Assembly: GCF_004023625.1 (NCBI RefSeq)
Contig: NZ_RPDJ01000005.1
Coordinates: forward strand, 360,945-424,944
Origin: Streptomyces cavernae
GTDB taxonomy: Bacteria; Actinomycetota; Actinomycetes; Streptomycetales; Streptomycetaceae
Direction of reading: 5' to 3'
Length of the DNA: 64,000 nucleotides
Shown here: positions 35,221 to 43,580 of the stretch, in pieces
Layout of the letters: each line of letters opens with the position of its first letter
Numbering within the stretch: position 1 is the stretch's first letter
Position numbers and translations under genes: made by a program
Notes under the pieces: model-generated
What the model saw: the letters and a program-made list of their open reading frames with translations, nothing else
What the model was told of the DNA's origin: nothing
Databases searched by the model: none

Positions 35221-35925
35221 TCATGACTCGTCCGGCGGGGTGCCGAGTCGGAAGCCCACGCCGCGCGAGGTCTCGATCCACTCGTACGACCCGAGTTTCT
35301 GGCGGAGCGCGCCGATGTGAACGTCCAGCGTGCGTGTCGAGCCGTACCAGTTCTCGTCCCACACCCGGGAGATGATGTCCTCGCGGGTGTGCACCTTCTC
35401 GGGCTCCTCCATCAGCATCGCGAGCAGGTCGAACTCCTTGCGCGTCAGCTGGAGGGGGCGGCCCTTCAGTGTGACGTCCCGGCTGCGCACATCGAGGGAG
35501 AGAGGACCGGCGGTCACCAGCTCCCGCGGTTCGTGGCAGGACGGCGGATGGCCGGGGGAGTCGATCCCGCACCGGCAGACCCGTCGGGTCACGGCTTCCA
35601 TCCGCGCCCTCAACTCGTGTAGGGAATAAGGCTTTTGAACGTAGTCGTCGGCTCCGGCGTGGAACCCCAGAACCTTGTCTATCTCGTCTGTTCTGGCAGT
35701 GAGGACGATGATCGGTACCGGGCTCATGGCCCGGATCCGCTTGCACACCTCAAGACCGTCGAGGTCCGGCAGCCCGAGGTCGAGGAGGACCAGCTCGATG
35801 CCGTCCAGACCGTCCAGCGCCTCCGCGGCGGTCGTCACGGGCACGATGTCGTGTCCCTGCTGGCGCAGCGCGGTGCCCAGAGCATCGGCCACGTGCTCAT
35901 CGTCCTCGACCAGCAGTACACGCAT
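35221..35925 (-). CDS. OmpR/PhoB-family response regulator with Cys/His linker
   Basis: This 234-residue regulator has a receiver domain (acidic cluster VEDDE, phospho-acceptor D49 in LVLLDLGLPDLDG, Thr in LTART and Lys in VQKPYS). The C-terminal winged helix has LTRKEFDLLAML and TRTLDVHIGALRQKL. The ATG at 35923-35925 gives the standard start MRVLLVEDD. Between the domains (about 117-131) there is a compact RVCRCGIDSPGHPPSCHE segment with three Cys and two His residues, unusual for this family and possibly metal-binding or redox-active. The kinase gene follows 25 bases downstream. Confidence 0.95.
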   Translation of the reverse strand: MRVLLVEDDEHVADALGTALRQQGHDIVPVTTAAEALDGLDGIELVLLDLGLPDLDGLEVCKRIRAMSPVPIIVLTARTDEIDKVLGFHAGADDYVQKPYSLHELRARMEAVTRRVCRCGIDSPGHPPSCHEPRELVTAGPLSLDVRSRDVTLKGRPLQLTRKEFDLLAMLMEEPEKVHTREDIISRVWDENWYGSTRTLDVHIGALRQKLGSYEWIETSRGVGFRLGTPPDES

Positions 35926-36178
35926 GAACCCCCACCCCCATGAAGGTCGTTGAAGCGTGGAACGCAATGGAGCAGAGCATAACCGGCCAACAGCGCGACA
36001 CGCAGTGGAAGAGACTTGTCGTCCACTTGAACTCCATCTGCAAATGCGCTGCATTCCCGCTCAGTAGATTCCCAACTGACCACCGGAAGCGCTGACTTCG
36101 GCCGTGGTGTCTCCCCGCAGAATCCCACGGCCCGCGTCTTGGGGAACAAGGGGAGTGACCGGCCCGGGAAGGAGCGCC

Positions 36179-36643
36179 ATGCGCCAGCCGGCGCTCGTGG
36201 GCAGCATCGAGATCGAGGCCCTTCCGGCCACGGTGTACCGCCTGATCACAGACCTCTCGTCCTGGAACAGGTTCGCCGTCGAGACACGGGTGCCCGCCGG
36301 TGTCCTCCCCCTCGAACTCGTTCCCGGGGCGACGTTCCGCGCGTGGAACCGCAACGGTCTGTGGCTGTGGCGCACGACCACGACCGTGCTGCACGCCGAG
36401 CCGATGCGGACTCTCGCCTTCGAGGTGACGTGCTTCGGTCGAGCGGTGTCCACGTGGCGCTACGACATCGTTCCCACGGAACGCGGCAGCCGGGTCACCG
36501 AGAGCACACGCGACCTGCGCGGCAGGGCCATGTGCCTGATCTCCGTCGCGGTCACAGGCGTCGTCGACCGGGGCACCCGCAATCAGAGGAACATCGATCT
36601 CACCCTGACACGGCTCAAGGCCGCGGCAGAGAAGCCGGCGTAG
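36179..36643 (+). CDS. SRPBCC (START-like) family protein
   Basis: This 154-residue protein has the START/Bet v1-like fold pattern: IEIEALPATVYRLITDLSSW at the start, a beta-sheet middle (RAWNRNGLWLWRTTTTVL) and a long C-terminal helix. Such proteins bind small hydrophobic molecules. The ATG at 36179 is preceded by GGAAGGAG, and the upstream in-frame ATG at 36104 is less likely. It is divergent from the response regulator gene and may be its target. No enzyme activity can be assigned. Confidence 0.8.
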   Translation: MRQPALVGSIEIEALPATVYRLITDLSSWNRFAVETRVPAGVLPLELVPGATFRAWNRNGLWLWRTTTTVLHAEPMRTLAFEVTCFGRAVSTWRYDIVPTERGSRVTESTRDLRGRAMCLISVAVTGVVDRGTRNQRNIDLTLTRLKAAAEKPA

Positions 36644-36716
36644 TCCGGGCCGAAGGCGCGCGTGGACGACCGAGGCCACCCGCGAGTCCGCGGCGCGGCG
36701 CCGGGCCTGCCTCCAC

Positions 36717-36811
36717 GGCGGCCCGGATGAAGCGCGCAGGGGCGGCCCGGACGAAACGCGCAGGGCGACCCGGATGAAACGTCAGCGGCGGCCCGGACGA
36801 CACGTTCAAGC
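36717..36811. repeat. Four-copy 24-base tandem repeat
   Basis: Four units of about 24 bases (36717-36740, 36741-36764, 36765-36787, 36788-36811) share GCGGCCCGGATGAAGCGCGC-type sequence with base changes. They lie in a 353-base gene-free region (36644-36996) between the SRPBCC gene and the acyl-CoA dehydrogenase gene. The remaining spacer holds no other feature that I could see. Confidence 0.75.
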
Positions 36812-36996
36812 GAGTCCCAGCGGAGGTGTGATTCACGGCGGGAAGTCCTGATGTTTCCTTGCCGTCCGTCTGCACTGCCGTTGCACCACGGGTGCATAGC
36901 GTGTGGTTCGTCGCCAGGCAGAGGAGAACCGACCTCATCGCCGCGGCGCCCCGAACATCCTGCGACTTTGCCGACACGACATGAGGACGCGCGGAC

Positions 36997-38130
36997 ATGA
37001 CATTCCTGGAACACGAACGCACAGTCCTCGAAGACCTTTTGCCGGGTCTCGACGGGACTCTGGCCGATTCCGGCCTGCAGACCTGGGAGACGCCCGGAAA
37101 CCCGGGGATCGAGGAATTCCGAAAGGCCGGGGGACCTGCCCTTCTGGTACCCGCCGAGCACGGTGGCAAAGGCGCCGACCTGCTGACCGCGATACGCATC
37201 CAGCGCGCGGTGGGCTCGCGGTCGCCCTCCCTGGCGGTCGCCACCACCATGCATCACTTCTCCATGGCCTCCCTGGTGGAGACCGCCGCGCACGGCGACG
37301 GCCTGGAGTGGATGCTCGTGGCCGCGATCGCCCAGGAGAACCTGCTCCTGGCTTCGGGCTTCGCCGAGGGCCGCACCGGCCAGGGAATCCTCGATCCCGC
37401 GATCACCGCGCGGGTCGAGGGGGACAAGGTCTGGCTGACGGGCTCGAAGAAACCCTGCAGCCTCGCCTGGTCCATGAATCTGCTCACCACCTCCGTCGCC
37501 CTCCCGGACGAGGACGGCACACCGCGGCTGGCCGTCGCCGTGGTCCCGGCGGATGCCCCCGGACTGAACGTGCGGCCCTTCTGGAAGAGCCCCGTACTGG
37601 CCGGCGCGGAGAGCGACGAGGTGGTGCTGTCCGACGTCGAAGTCCCCACCGAACTGCTCGTACGCACCGAGGTCACCGCCGACGGCGAGCTGGACCGCCT
37701 CAACACGCTCGGGTTCGTGTGGTTCGAGGCCCTGATGACCGCCGCCTACCTGGGTGCCGCCTCGGCCCTCGTCGAGCGTACGCTCGCCAACCCGCGGACG
37801 TCCGCGGCCGTTCGTGCGCAGGCGGCGACCGCTGTGGAGTCCGTGGCCCTGATGCTCGAAGGACTGGCCGCGAAGGCCGCCGAGGGACCGGTCGGGGACG
37901 ACGTACTCGCCCACGCCCTGGTCTGCCGGTACGCCGCGCAGGACGCGATCAGCCGCGTACTCGACAGTTGCGTCGAGGCGTTGGGAGGCATGGCCTTCGT
38001 CTCGTCCGGCGACATCGCCTACCTCAACTCGGCCTGCCGCGCGCTCGCCTTCCACCCGCCGTCCCGTGCCCGCATGGCGGAGCCGCTGGCCGCCTATTTC
38101 ACCGGCGGCCCGCTCCGTATCCCCTCCTGA
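36997..38130 (+). CDS. Acyl-CoA dehydrogenase-family protein
   Basis: This 377-residue flavoprotein-type sequence fits the acyl-CoA dehydrogenase family. The middle part has LASGFAEGRTGQGILDPAIT and VWLTGSKKPCSLAW, which correspond to the FAD-proximal loops, and the C-terminal helical domain includes ALGGMAFVSSGDIAYLNSAC. The usual catalytic Glu context near the C-terminus is not obvious, so it may be an acyl-CoA, acyl-carrier or N-hydroxylating variant. The ATG lies behind GAGGACGCGCGGAC. It opens the putative biosynthetic set, separated by 239 bases from the reductase gene. Confidence 0.85.
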   Translation: MTFLEHERTVLEDLLPGLDGTLADSGLQTWETPGNPGIEEFRKAGGPALLVPAEHGGKGADLLTAIRIQRAVGSRSPSLAVATTMHHFSMASLVETAAHGDGLEWMLVAAIAQENLLLASGFAEGRTGQGILDPAITARVEGDKVWLTGSKKPCSLAWSMNLLTTSVALPDEDGTPRLAVAVVPADAPGLNVRPFWKSPVLAGAESDEVVLSDVEVPTELLVRTEVTADGELDRLNTLGFVWFEALMTAAYLGAASALVERTLANPRTSAAVRAQAATAVESVALMLEGLAAKAAEGPVGDDVLAHALVCRYAAQDAISRVLDSCVEALGGMAFVSSGDIAYLNSACRALAFHPPSRARMAEPLAAYFTGGPLRIPS

Positions 38131-38174
38131 ACGGCCCTGCCGTCACGGGTCCTAAACGGCCCTGCCGTCACGGG
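38130..38174. repeat. Twenty-base direct repeat pair
   Basis: AACGGCCCTGCCGTCACGGG occurs at 38130-38149 and again at 38155-38174, just after the acyl-CoA dehydrogenase stop. Each copy contains the self-complementary ACGGC...GCCGT, so each may fold into a small hairpin acting as a terminator pair. Confidence 0.75.
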
Positions 38175-38369
38175 CACTTCCCACACCGCCGCGTCGACCA
38201 CTGTGTCAGCCGCTCTCCGCGACGAACGACCAACGACCCTACCTCTCCTGGTAGTTGATGCCCTCCGCGGTGCGCCGGCCGGTTGCCGTCCGGCGTGCTG
38301 CCCCGCATCCGCTCACACGGCGCCCTCTCGCGCTGCGCCCCTGCCGACCGACTCCCGAGGTGCCCCATC

Positions 38370-39461
38370 GTGTCTTCTTCCCCTCCCACCGTCCTGCTCA
38401 CCGGAGCCTCGGGCGTGCTCGGCACTGCCCTGCTGGCCGAACTCCCCGCCTCCTGCCGGGTGACGGCCCTGGTTCACCGCTGCCCCTGCACGATGGCCGA
38501 CGACCAGCTCCGCGGCGATCTCACCGCTCCTGGACTGGGCCTCGACCGCGAGACGTACCGCGCTCTGGCCCGCAGGGTGGACGCCGTCGTCCACTGCGCC
38601 GCGGTCACCGACTTCACCAGCGGGCCTCAGGCCGCCCGCGCGACGAACGAGGCCGGCACCCGGGCCGTGGCCGAGTTCGCCGCCGACGCCGGAGCCACGC
38701 TTTACCATGTCTCCACCGCGTTCGTCGTCCGTCACGAGCTGACCCGCTCACGGCTGGGCCGTGACACGGGGACGGCCGGTGCCCGGCCGGAGGACTACCT
38801 GGACTCCAAGCGCGCGGCCGAGGACGTCGTCCGCTCCTTCGGCCTTCCCTCGGTGATCGTGCGGCCCTCGATCGTCATCGGCGACTCCCGCACCGGGGAC
38901 ATCTCCGCCTTCCAGGGCCTGCACACCATCCTGCTCATGCTCATGCGCGGCCTGATGCCGCTCGTCCCGCTCCCACGCGCCTCGCTCATCGACTTCGTGC
39001 CGCAGGACCTGGTGGCCCGCACCATCGCCGCCCTGATCGCCGCGGACCGACGCGAGGGCGAGGTGTGGGTGACGGCCGGTCCGCAGGCGCTTCGCGCCGA
39101 ACAGGTCCTGGACACGGTCATCGATGCCTGCGCGGGACTCGGACTGAACCCACCGGTGCCGCGGTTCGTCGGCCCCGACATGGTCGACCGCCTCATCCGC
39201 CCGGTCTTCCTGGCCGACGGTCTGCCCGAGCGCACCCTGCGGCGCTTCGACGACATGCTCGCCATGACCGCCCTGTTCGCCGACGCCCCCGAGTTCCCCA
39301 CCTCGCTGGGCCGGCTGCCGGACGGACCGCCACCGCTGCTCCGCTCCGATGCGGAAGCGGCGCTGCGCCACACCCTCCGCCATCTCGCGCTGACCAAGCG
39401 CCTGGGCACCGCGTCCGGCCGCGCGCCGCTGGTGCCCGTGCCCGAGGAGGTGTCCGCATGA
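38370..39461 (+). CDS. NAD-binding thioester reductase-like/epimerase-fold protein
   Basis: This 363-residue protein has an extended-SDR fold. The cofactor motif is VLLTGASGVLGTALLAELP and an active-site stretch contains YLDSKRAAEDVV with the YxxxK pair. The downstream VIVRPSIVIGDSRTG segment is typical of male-sterility/fatty acyl-CoA reductase and thioester reductase domains. This suggests NADPH-dependent reduction of an acyl thioester to an aldehyde or alcohol. The GTG at 38370 is chosen because a GAGG site lies upstream; the upstream extension is atypical. Its stop overlaps the aminotransferase start (ATGA). Confidence 0.85.
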   Translation: MSSSPPTVLLTGASGVLGTALLAELPASCRVTALVHRCPCTMADDQLRGDLTAPGLGLDRETYRALARRVDAVVHCAAVTDFTSGPQAARATNEAGTRAVAEFAADAGATLYHVSTAFVVRHELTRSRLGRDTGTAGARPEDYLDSKRAAEDVVRSFGLPSVIVRPSIVIGDSRTGDISAFQGLHTILLMLMRGLMPLVPLPRASLIDFVPQDLVARTIAALIAADRREGEVWVTAGPQALRAEQVLDTVIDACAGLGLNPPVPRFVGPDMVDRLIRPVFLADGLPERTLRRFDDMLAMTALFADAPEFPTSLGRLPDGPPPLLRSDAEAALRHTLRHLALTKRLGTASGRAPLVPVPEEVSA

Positions 39462-40729
39462 CCGCGCCGACCCTGCGCCAGGCGACACCGCAGGACACGG
39501 CGGCCGACGTCCTCGGCGCCTACCGGAGGCACCTGGGCCGCGGCCGCGCCCGGCTCGCCTCGCTGACCGGCGGGGTGATGGAGGTCTCCTCCTACGGAGC
39601 CCGGGTCTTCGACACCGGCGGCAAGGAGTACGTGGATTGCGGCGGCTACGGGGTCTTCCTGCTGGGCCACTGCCACCCACGGGTCGTCGAGGCCGTCGTC
39701 GACCAGGTGTGCCGCCACCCACTGGCCACGCGTCTGCTGGTGGAACCGGTCGCGGCAGGTGCGGCGGCCGCGCTCGCCGAAGTGACCCCGCCGGGCCTGG
39801 ACTACGTACACTTCGTCAACTCGGGCGCCGAGGCGACCGAGACGGCCATCAAGCTGGCCCGCGCCCATGGACGACACCGGCTCGTCTCGACCACCGGCGG
39901 CTACCACGGCAAGACCACCGGCGCCCTGGCCCTGACCGCCAAGGCCTTCTACCAGGACCCGTTCCGCCCGCTGCTGCCCGCCGAGCACGTTCCCTACGGT
40001 GACGCCGACGCCCTCGCGGAGACCCTGACCGACGGGCCCCCGGCCTGCGTCGTGGTCGAACCCGTACAGGGCGAGGGCGGAGTCGTCCTGCCGCCCGCCG
40101 GGTATCTGCGCCGTGTCCAGCAACTGTGCGCGGCCCACGGCGCGTTCTTCGTCCTGGACGAGATCCAGACCGGCCTCGGCCGCCTGGGCACCTGGTGGGG
40201 CGCGGACGCCGAGGACGTACGGCCGGACGTCCTGCTGGCCGGCAAGAACCTCAGCGGCGGGGTGATCCCTGTGGCGGCCGCGGTCGCCACCGCCGAGGCG
40301 TACGCGCCCTTCGACCGCGATCCCTACCTGCACACCTCCACCTTCGCCGGCGCCCCGGTCGCCATGGCGGCCGCCCGCGCCGCTGTGCGGACCATTGCCG
40401 AAGAAGGCCTCGTCGAGCAGGCCCACGTGCTGGGCCTGGACATCCTCGACCGGGTCCGGGACGCCCTGGCGCCGCTGGGCGACGCGGTCACCGACATCCG
40501 CGGGCGCGGCCTGCTCATCGGTGTCGAGATGCGCGACGAGTGCCTCGCCGGCGAACTCGTCCTGCACCTGCTGGAAGCCGGACTGCTGGTCAACCACTCC
40601 CTCAACGCGCACAAGGTCGTGCGCCTGACCCCTCCGGCCGTCCTGACCCGCTTCGACCTGGACCAGATCTCCACGGCGTTCGCCGCCGCGGCCACCGCCA
40701 TCGCGAAGGGACCGACATGCCCGAAGTAG
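39458..40729 (+). CDS. Class III PLP-dependent aminotransferase
   Basis: This 423-residue enzyme is an aspartate-fold class III transaminase. PLP-site motifs are NSGAEATETAIKLAR, FFVLDEIQTGLGRLG and the Schiff-base lysine K263 in LLAGKNLSGGVIPV. Family members transfer amino groups to terminal aldehydes or ketones, such as ornithine, acetylornithine or aminoalkyl substrates. The ATG overlaps the reductase stop, so the two are translationally coupled, which supports an aldehyde made by the reductase and then aminated here. The SRPBCC gene starts 13 bases before its end. Confidence 0.95.
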   Translation: MTAPTLRQATPQDTAADVLGAYRRHLGRGRARLASLTGGVMEVSSYGARVFDTGGKEYVDCGGYGVFLLGHCHPRVVEAVVDQVCRHPLATRLLVEPVAAGAAAALAEVTPPGLDYVHFVNSGAEATETAIKLARAHGRHRLVSTTGGYHGKTTGALALTAKAFYQDPFRPLLPAEHVPYGDADALAETLTDGPPACVVVEPVQGEGGVVLPPAGYLRRVQQLCAAHGAFFVLDEIQTGLGRLGTWWGADAEDVRPDVLLAGKNLSGGVIPVAAAVATAEAYAPFDRDPYLHTSTFAGAPVAMAAARAAVRTIAEEGLVEQAHVLGLDILDRVRDALAPLGDAVTDIRGRGLLIGVEMRDECLAGELVLHLLEAGLLVNHSLNAHKVVRLTPPAVLTRFDLDQISTAFAAAATAIAKGPTCPK

Positions 40730-41208
40730 CCCTCGACGTCCACGTACCCGACAGCTCGCCCCAGCAGGTCTTCGACCGGCTGCGCGACTTCGCCGCCTAC
40801 CCCGAGTTCACCGACGCCATCCGCGAGGTCCGCGTCACCGAGGTGGACGAGACCACCATCGACTCACAGTGGTCGGCCAACTTCCGCAACGGCGTGCTGT
40901 GCTGGAGCGAGCGCGACCGTATCGACCCGTGTGCGCTCACCATCGAGTTCACCCAGACCGACGGCGACTTCGAACGCTTCGAAGGCGGCTGGTACGTCGA
41001 GGAGGACGGCGCCGGCGCCACCGCCCGTTTCATCGCCACGTTCGACCTGGGCATCCCCAGCCTCGCCCCGCTCATCGACCCCATAGCCACTCGCACGCTT
41101 CTCGACACGATGGGGCTCATCGCACGCGGCCTGTTCGGTTCCGGCATCACGCTGCAGGAGCCCGAGCCCGCCACCGTGAACACCGGCAGCGCAGGGGGCA
41201 GGCCATGA
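40717..41208 (+). CDS. SRPBCC/polyketide cyclase-like protein
   Basis: This 163-residue protein has the START-like fold with DVHVPDSSPQQVFDRLRDFA at the beginning, RVTEVDETTIDSQWSANFRN and a C-terminal helix. It resembles aromatase/cyclase and coenzyme Q-binding SRPBCC proteins that hold hydrophobic ligands. The ATG is 13 bases inside the end of the aminotransferase gene, and the stop overlaps the next start (ATGA). It may bind or cyclise the pathway intermediate. Confidence 0.85.
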   Translation: MPEVALDVHVPDSSPQQVFDRLRDFAAYPEFTDAIREVRVTEVDETTIDSQWSANFRNGVLCWSERDRIDPCALTIEFTQTDGDFERFEGGWYVEEDGAGATARFIATFDLGIPSLAPLIDPIATRTLLDTMGLIARGLFGSGITLQEPEPATVNTGSAGGRP

Positions 41209-41780
41209 CCTGGCGCGTACCGACCGCTCTGCCGCCGCTCCCCGCCCTCCCTGGCCTCGCTGCCCTCTCCGGTCCGGCGGACACGCCCACAGCGGTCTGT
41301 CCCCGCCCCTCCGCGCAGGAGTTCCGGGACGTGCTGGCCCATCTGCCTGCGGGCGTGAGCGTCATCACCACCGACGGCCCCCTCGGACCCGCCGGAATGA
41401 CCGCCAGCGCCGTGTGCTCCCTGTCGATGGACCCGCCCCTGGTCCTGGTCTGCCTCGCCAACCGCAGCCGCACTCTGGCCCGTCTCCTGGACCACGGCAC
41501 GTTCGCCGTCAACGTACTGCGCCAGGACCAGGAGCACATCGCCAGGAAGTTCGCCGACCCCGACACCGGCGGGCACAACCGGTTCGCCGCGGCCGCCCAC
41601 CGGCACGAGGCGGACGGGGCGCTCATCCTCGACGACGCACTGGCCTGGCTGTCCTGCCGGGTCGAGGAGACCCATCCCGGCGGCGACCACATGATCGTCA
41701 CCGGCCGTATCCGTGCCCTCGGCCACACCCATAGCCGGCCCCTGATCTGGTACGCGCGCCGCTTCAACAGCCTGGCCTGA
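41205..41780 (+). CDS. Flavin reductase-like domain protein
   Basis: This 191-residue protein belongs to the FMN-binding flavin reductase family (PF01613), used as the reductase half of two-component monooxygenases. After a Pro-rich N-terminus of about 35 residues come FRDVLAHLPAGVSVITTDG, GMTASAVCSLSMDPPLVLVC, FAVNVLRQDQEHIARKF and a final DHMIVTGRIRALG. The ATG overlaps the SRPBCC stop. No two-component oxygenase is in the cluster, so it may serve the hydroxylase or the nitric oxide synthase instead; this is inference. Confidence 0.9.
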   Translation: MTWRVPTALPPLPALPGLAALSGPADTPTAVCPRPSAQEFRDVLAHLPAGVSVITTDGPLGPAGMTASAVCSLSMDPPLVLVCLANRSRTLARLLDHGTFAVNVLRQDQEHIARKFADPDTGGHNRFAAAAHRHEADGALILDDALAWLSCRVEETHPGGDHMIVTGRIRALGHTHSRPLIWYARRFNSLA

Positions 41781-41830
41781 CCCGCACCGCACCGCTTCTT
41801 CACAACCCTCGTTCCATCACAGGAGGACTC

Positions 41831-42676
41831 GTGCCCAGGAACCTCACCGACAAGGTCGTCGCCATCACCGGCGGCAGCCGCGGCATCGGCCGCGCCACCG
41901 CGGAACTGTTCGTCCGCCAAGGCGCCAAGGTGGCCATCGGTGCCCGCAACCTCGACTTCGCCGCCAAAACCGCCGACGACATCGGCGCCCGCGCCTACCA
42001 GCTGGACGTCACCGTCCCCGGCTCCGTCCAGCAGTTCTGGAAGATGGTCGAGGCCGAGCTCGGCCCGATCGACATCCTCGTGAACAACGCGGGCGAGATG
42101 ATCGTCAGCAGGCTGGAGCACGAGCCCGACGAAGCCACGCTCCACCAGATCCAGGTCAACCTGCTCGGCACCCTCAACGGCATGAAGGCCGCCATCGGCC
42201 CGATGCGCGAACGCGGCCACGGGCACATCATCAACATGGTGTCCGCGGTCGGCATGGTCGGTCTGCCCGGCTGCGCGACCTACTCCGCCGCCAAGCACGG
42301 CGTCGTCGGCCTCTCGGAAGCCGTACGGGCCGAACTGCGCGGCTCCGGCGTGGACCTGTCCATCGTGCTGCCCATCCCCGCCCAGACGGAGCTGACCTCC
42401 GGCGTCGGCAAGGGCCGTTTCGTGCCCCTGCTCACCGCGCAGGACATCGCCAGGTCCGTGGTGCGCACCGCCCGCCGCCCGGTCTACAACCGGTACGTGC
42501 CCGGCTGGACCAACCCGGTCACCCGCTCCCTGTTCCTGCTGCCACAGCCGTGGCGCGACGCCCTGGGCCGGCTGCTCAAGGCCGACCAACTGCTGCGCAC
42601 CACCGACTTCCAGGCCCGCACCGGCTACGAGGCCCGGCTCGGCCACACCACGCAGCGGCGGGAGGCAGCGCTGTGA
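41831..42676 (+). CDS. Short-chain dehydrogenase/reductase
   Basis: This 281-residue classical SDR has VVAITGGSRGIGRATAELFV, LVNNAGEMIV and the catalytic YSAAK set in YSAAKHGVVG. The C-terminal extension (about 215-281) includes RYVPGWTNPVTRSLFLLPQP, typical of SDRs acting on larger lipid or retinol-like substrates. The start is GTG at 41831 with AGGAGGA upstream, 50 bases after the flavin reductase stop. The stop overlaps the next gene (GTGA). Confidence 0.92.
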   Translation: MPRNLTDKVVAITGGSRGIGRATAELFVRQGAKVAIGARNLDFAAKTADDIGARAYQLDVTVPGSVQQFWKMVEAELGPIDILVNNAGEMIVSRLEHEPDEATLHQIQVNLLGTLNGMKAAIGPMRERGHGHIINMVSAVGMVGLPGCATYSAAKHGVVGLSEAVRAELRGSGVDLSIVLPIPAQTELTSGVGKGRFVPLLTAQDIARSVVRTARRPVYNRYVPGWTNPVTRSLFLLPQPWRDALGRLLKADQLLRTTDFQARTGYEARLGHTTQRREAAL

Positions 42677-43401
42677 CCACCCCGACCAACCGGCTCTCCG
42701 CCAAGCAGCCACGCTCCAAGCGGCCGGAAACCGGGCGCTCCTCGGCCACCAAGGGCGCCGTGCGGCGCGGCAACGCACCGTCCGTCACCGGCAGCGCCCT
42801 GCTCGACCGGATCATCCACGTCCGCCCGTCCACCACTGTCGCCATGTTCGCTCCGGTCGCCGCCGCCGGCACCGCACTCGCCGTCGTGAGCGGGCGCGGC
42901 AGCGGCTGGTCCCTCGCGGGATGGGGTCTGGCCGGGTACGTCGCCTGGACCCTCTCGGAGTACTGGGGCCACCGGATCGTCCTGCACTACGAGCCCGAGC
43001 GCGGCTTCGGCGCCAAGCTCCACTACGTCCTGCACGGGGTCCACCACGACTACCCGCAGGACGCCCGCCGCTCCATCCTCAGCCCGCTGCTGAGCATCCC
43101 CATGGTGGGGGCCGCCTTCGGCCTCTCCAGCGGGGTGGCCGGCCTGCCGCTCACCTTCGGCGCCGGATACACCGTCGGCTACCTCGCCTACGATCTGTTC
43201 CACCTCTACCTGCACCACGGCAAGCCCAGGAACCGTCTGCTGCGCACCCTGCGCGAGTACCACATGCGGCATCACTTCCGCGACGACAGCAAGGGCTTCG
43301 GCATCAGCGCCCCGTACTGGGACGAGCTGTTCGGCACGTCCATCTCCCGCATGCCCCGCACCGGGCAGCCCGCCGAGGTGGCGTCCCGCCGCGGCGCCTG
43401 A
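42673..43401 (+). CDS. Fatty acid hydroxylase/sterol desaturase-family di-iron enzyme
   Basis: This 242-residue membrane protein has a basic N-terminal extension of about 45 residues, then membrane helices (about 55-95 and 140-180). The di-iron His motifs are HRIVLHYEP (103-108 region), HGVHHDYP, LYLHHG and HMRHHF. This arrangement is that of the fatty acid hydroxylase superfamily, including sterol desaturases, carotenoid hydroxylases and ceramide hydroxylases. The GTG start overlaps the SDR stop. It would hydroxylate a lipid-like or alkyl chain product of the cluster using oxygen and a reductant. Confidence 0.92.
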   Translation: MTTPTNRLSAKQPRSKRPETGRSSATKGAVRRGNAPSVTGSALLDRIIHVRPSTTVAMFAPVAAAGTALAVVSGRGSGWSLAGWGLAGYVAWTLSEYWGHRIVLHYEPERGFGAKLHYVLHGVHHDYPQDARRSILSPLLSIPMVGAAFGLSSGVAGLPLTFGAGYTVGYLAYDLFHLYLHHGKPRNRLLRTLREYHMRHHFRDDSKGFGISAPYWDELFGTSISRMPRTGQPAEVASRRGA

Positions 43402-43580
43402 CGCCACCCGCCACCAGCCGCGTGGGCGCCCGCGCCACGTGCCGGGACCGCGACCCGTCGTCGATGCCCGGCTCCGGTCACGAGCACGGGCGCCCACGCA
43501 ACACCCTTGCGGGCCGGCCGTCCACCGCCGCACTCCGCACCGCACTCCAAGCCGTGCTTGCCCCCTCCGAGGACGAGGCC

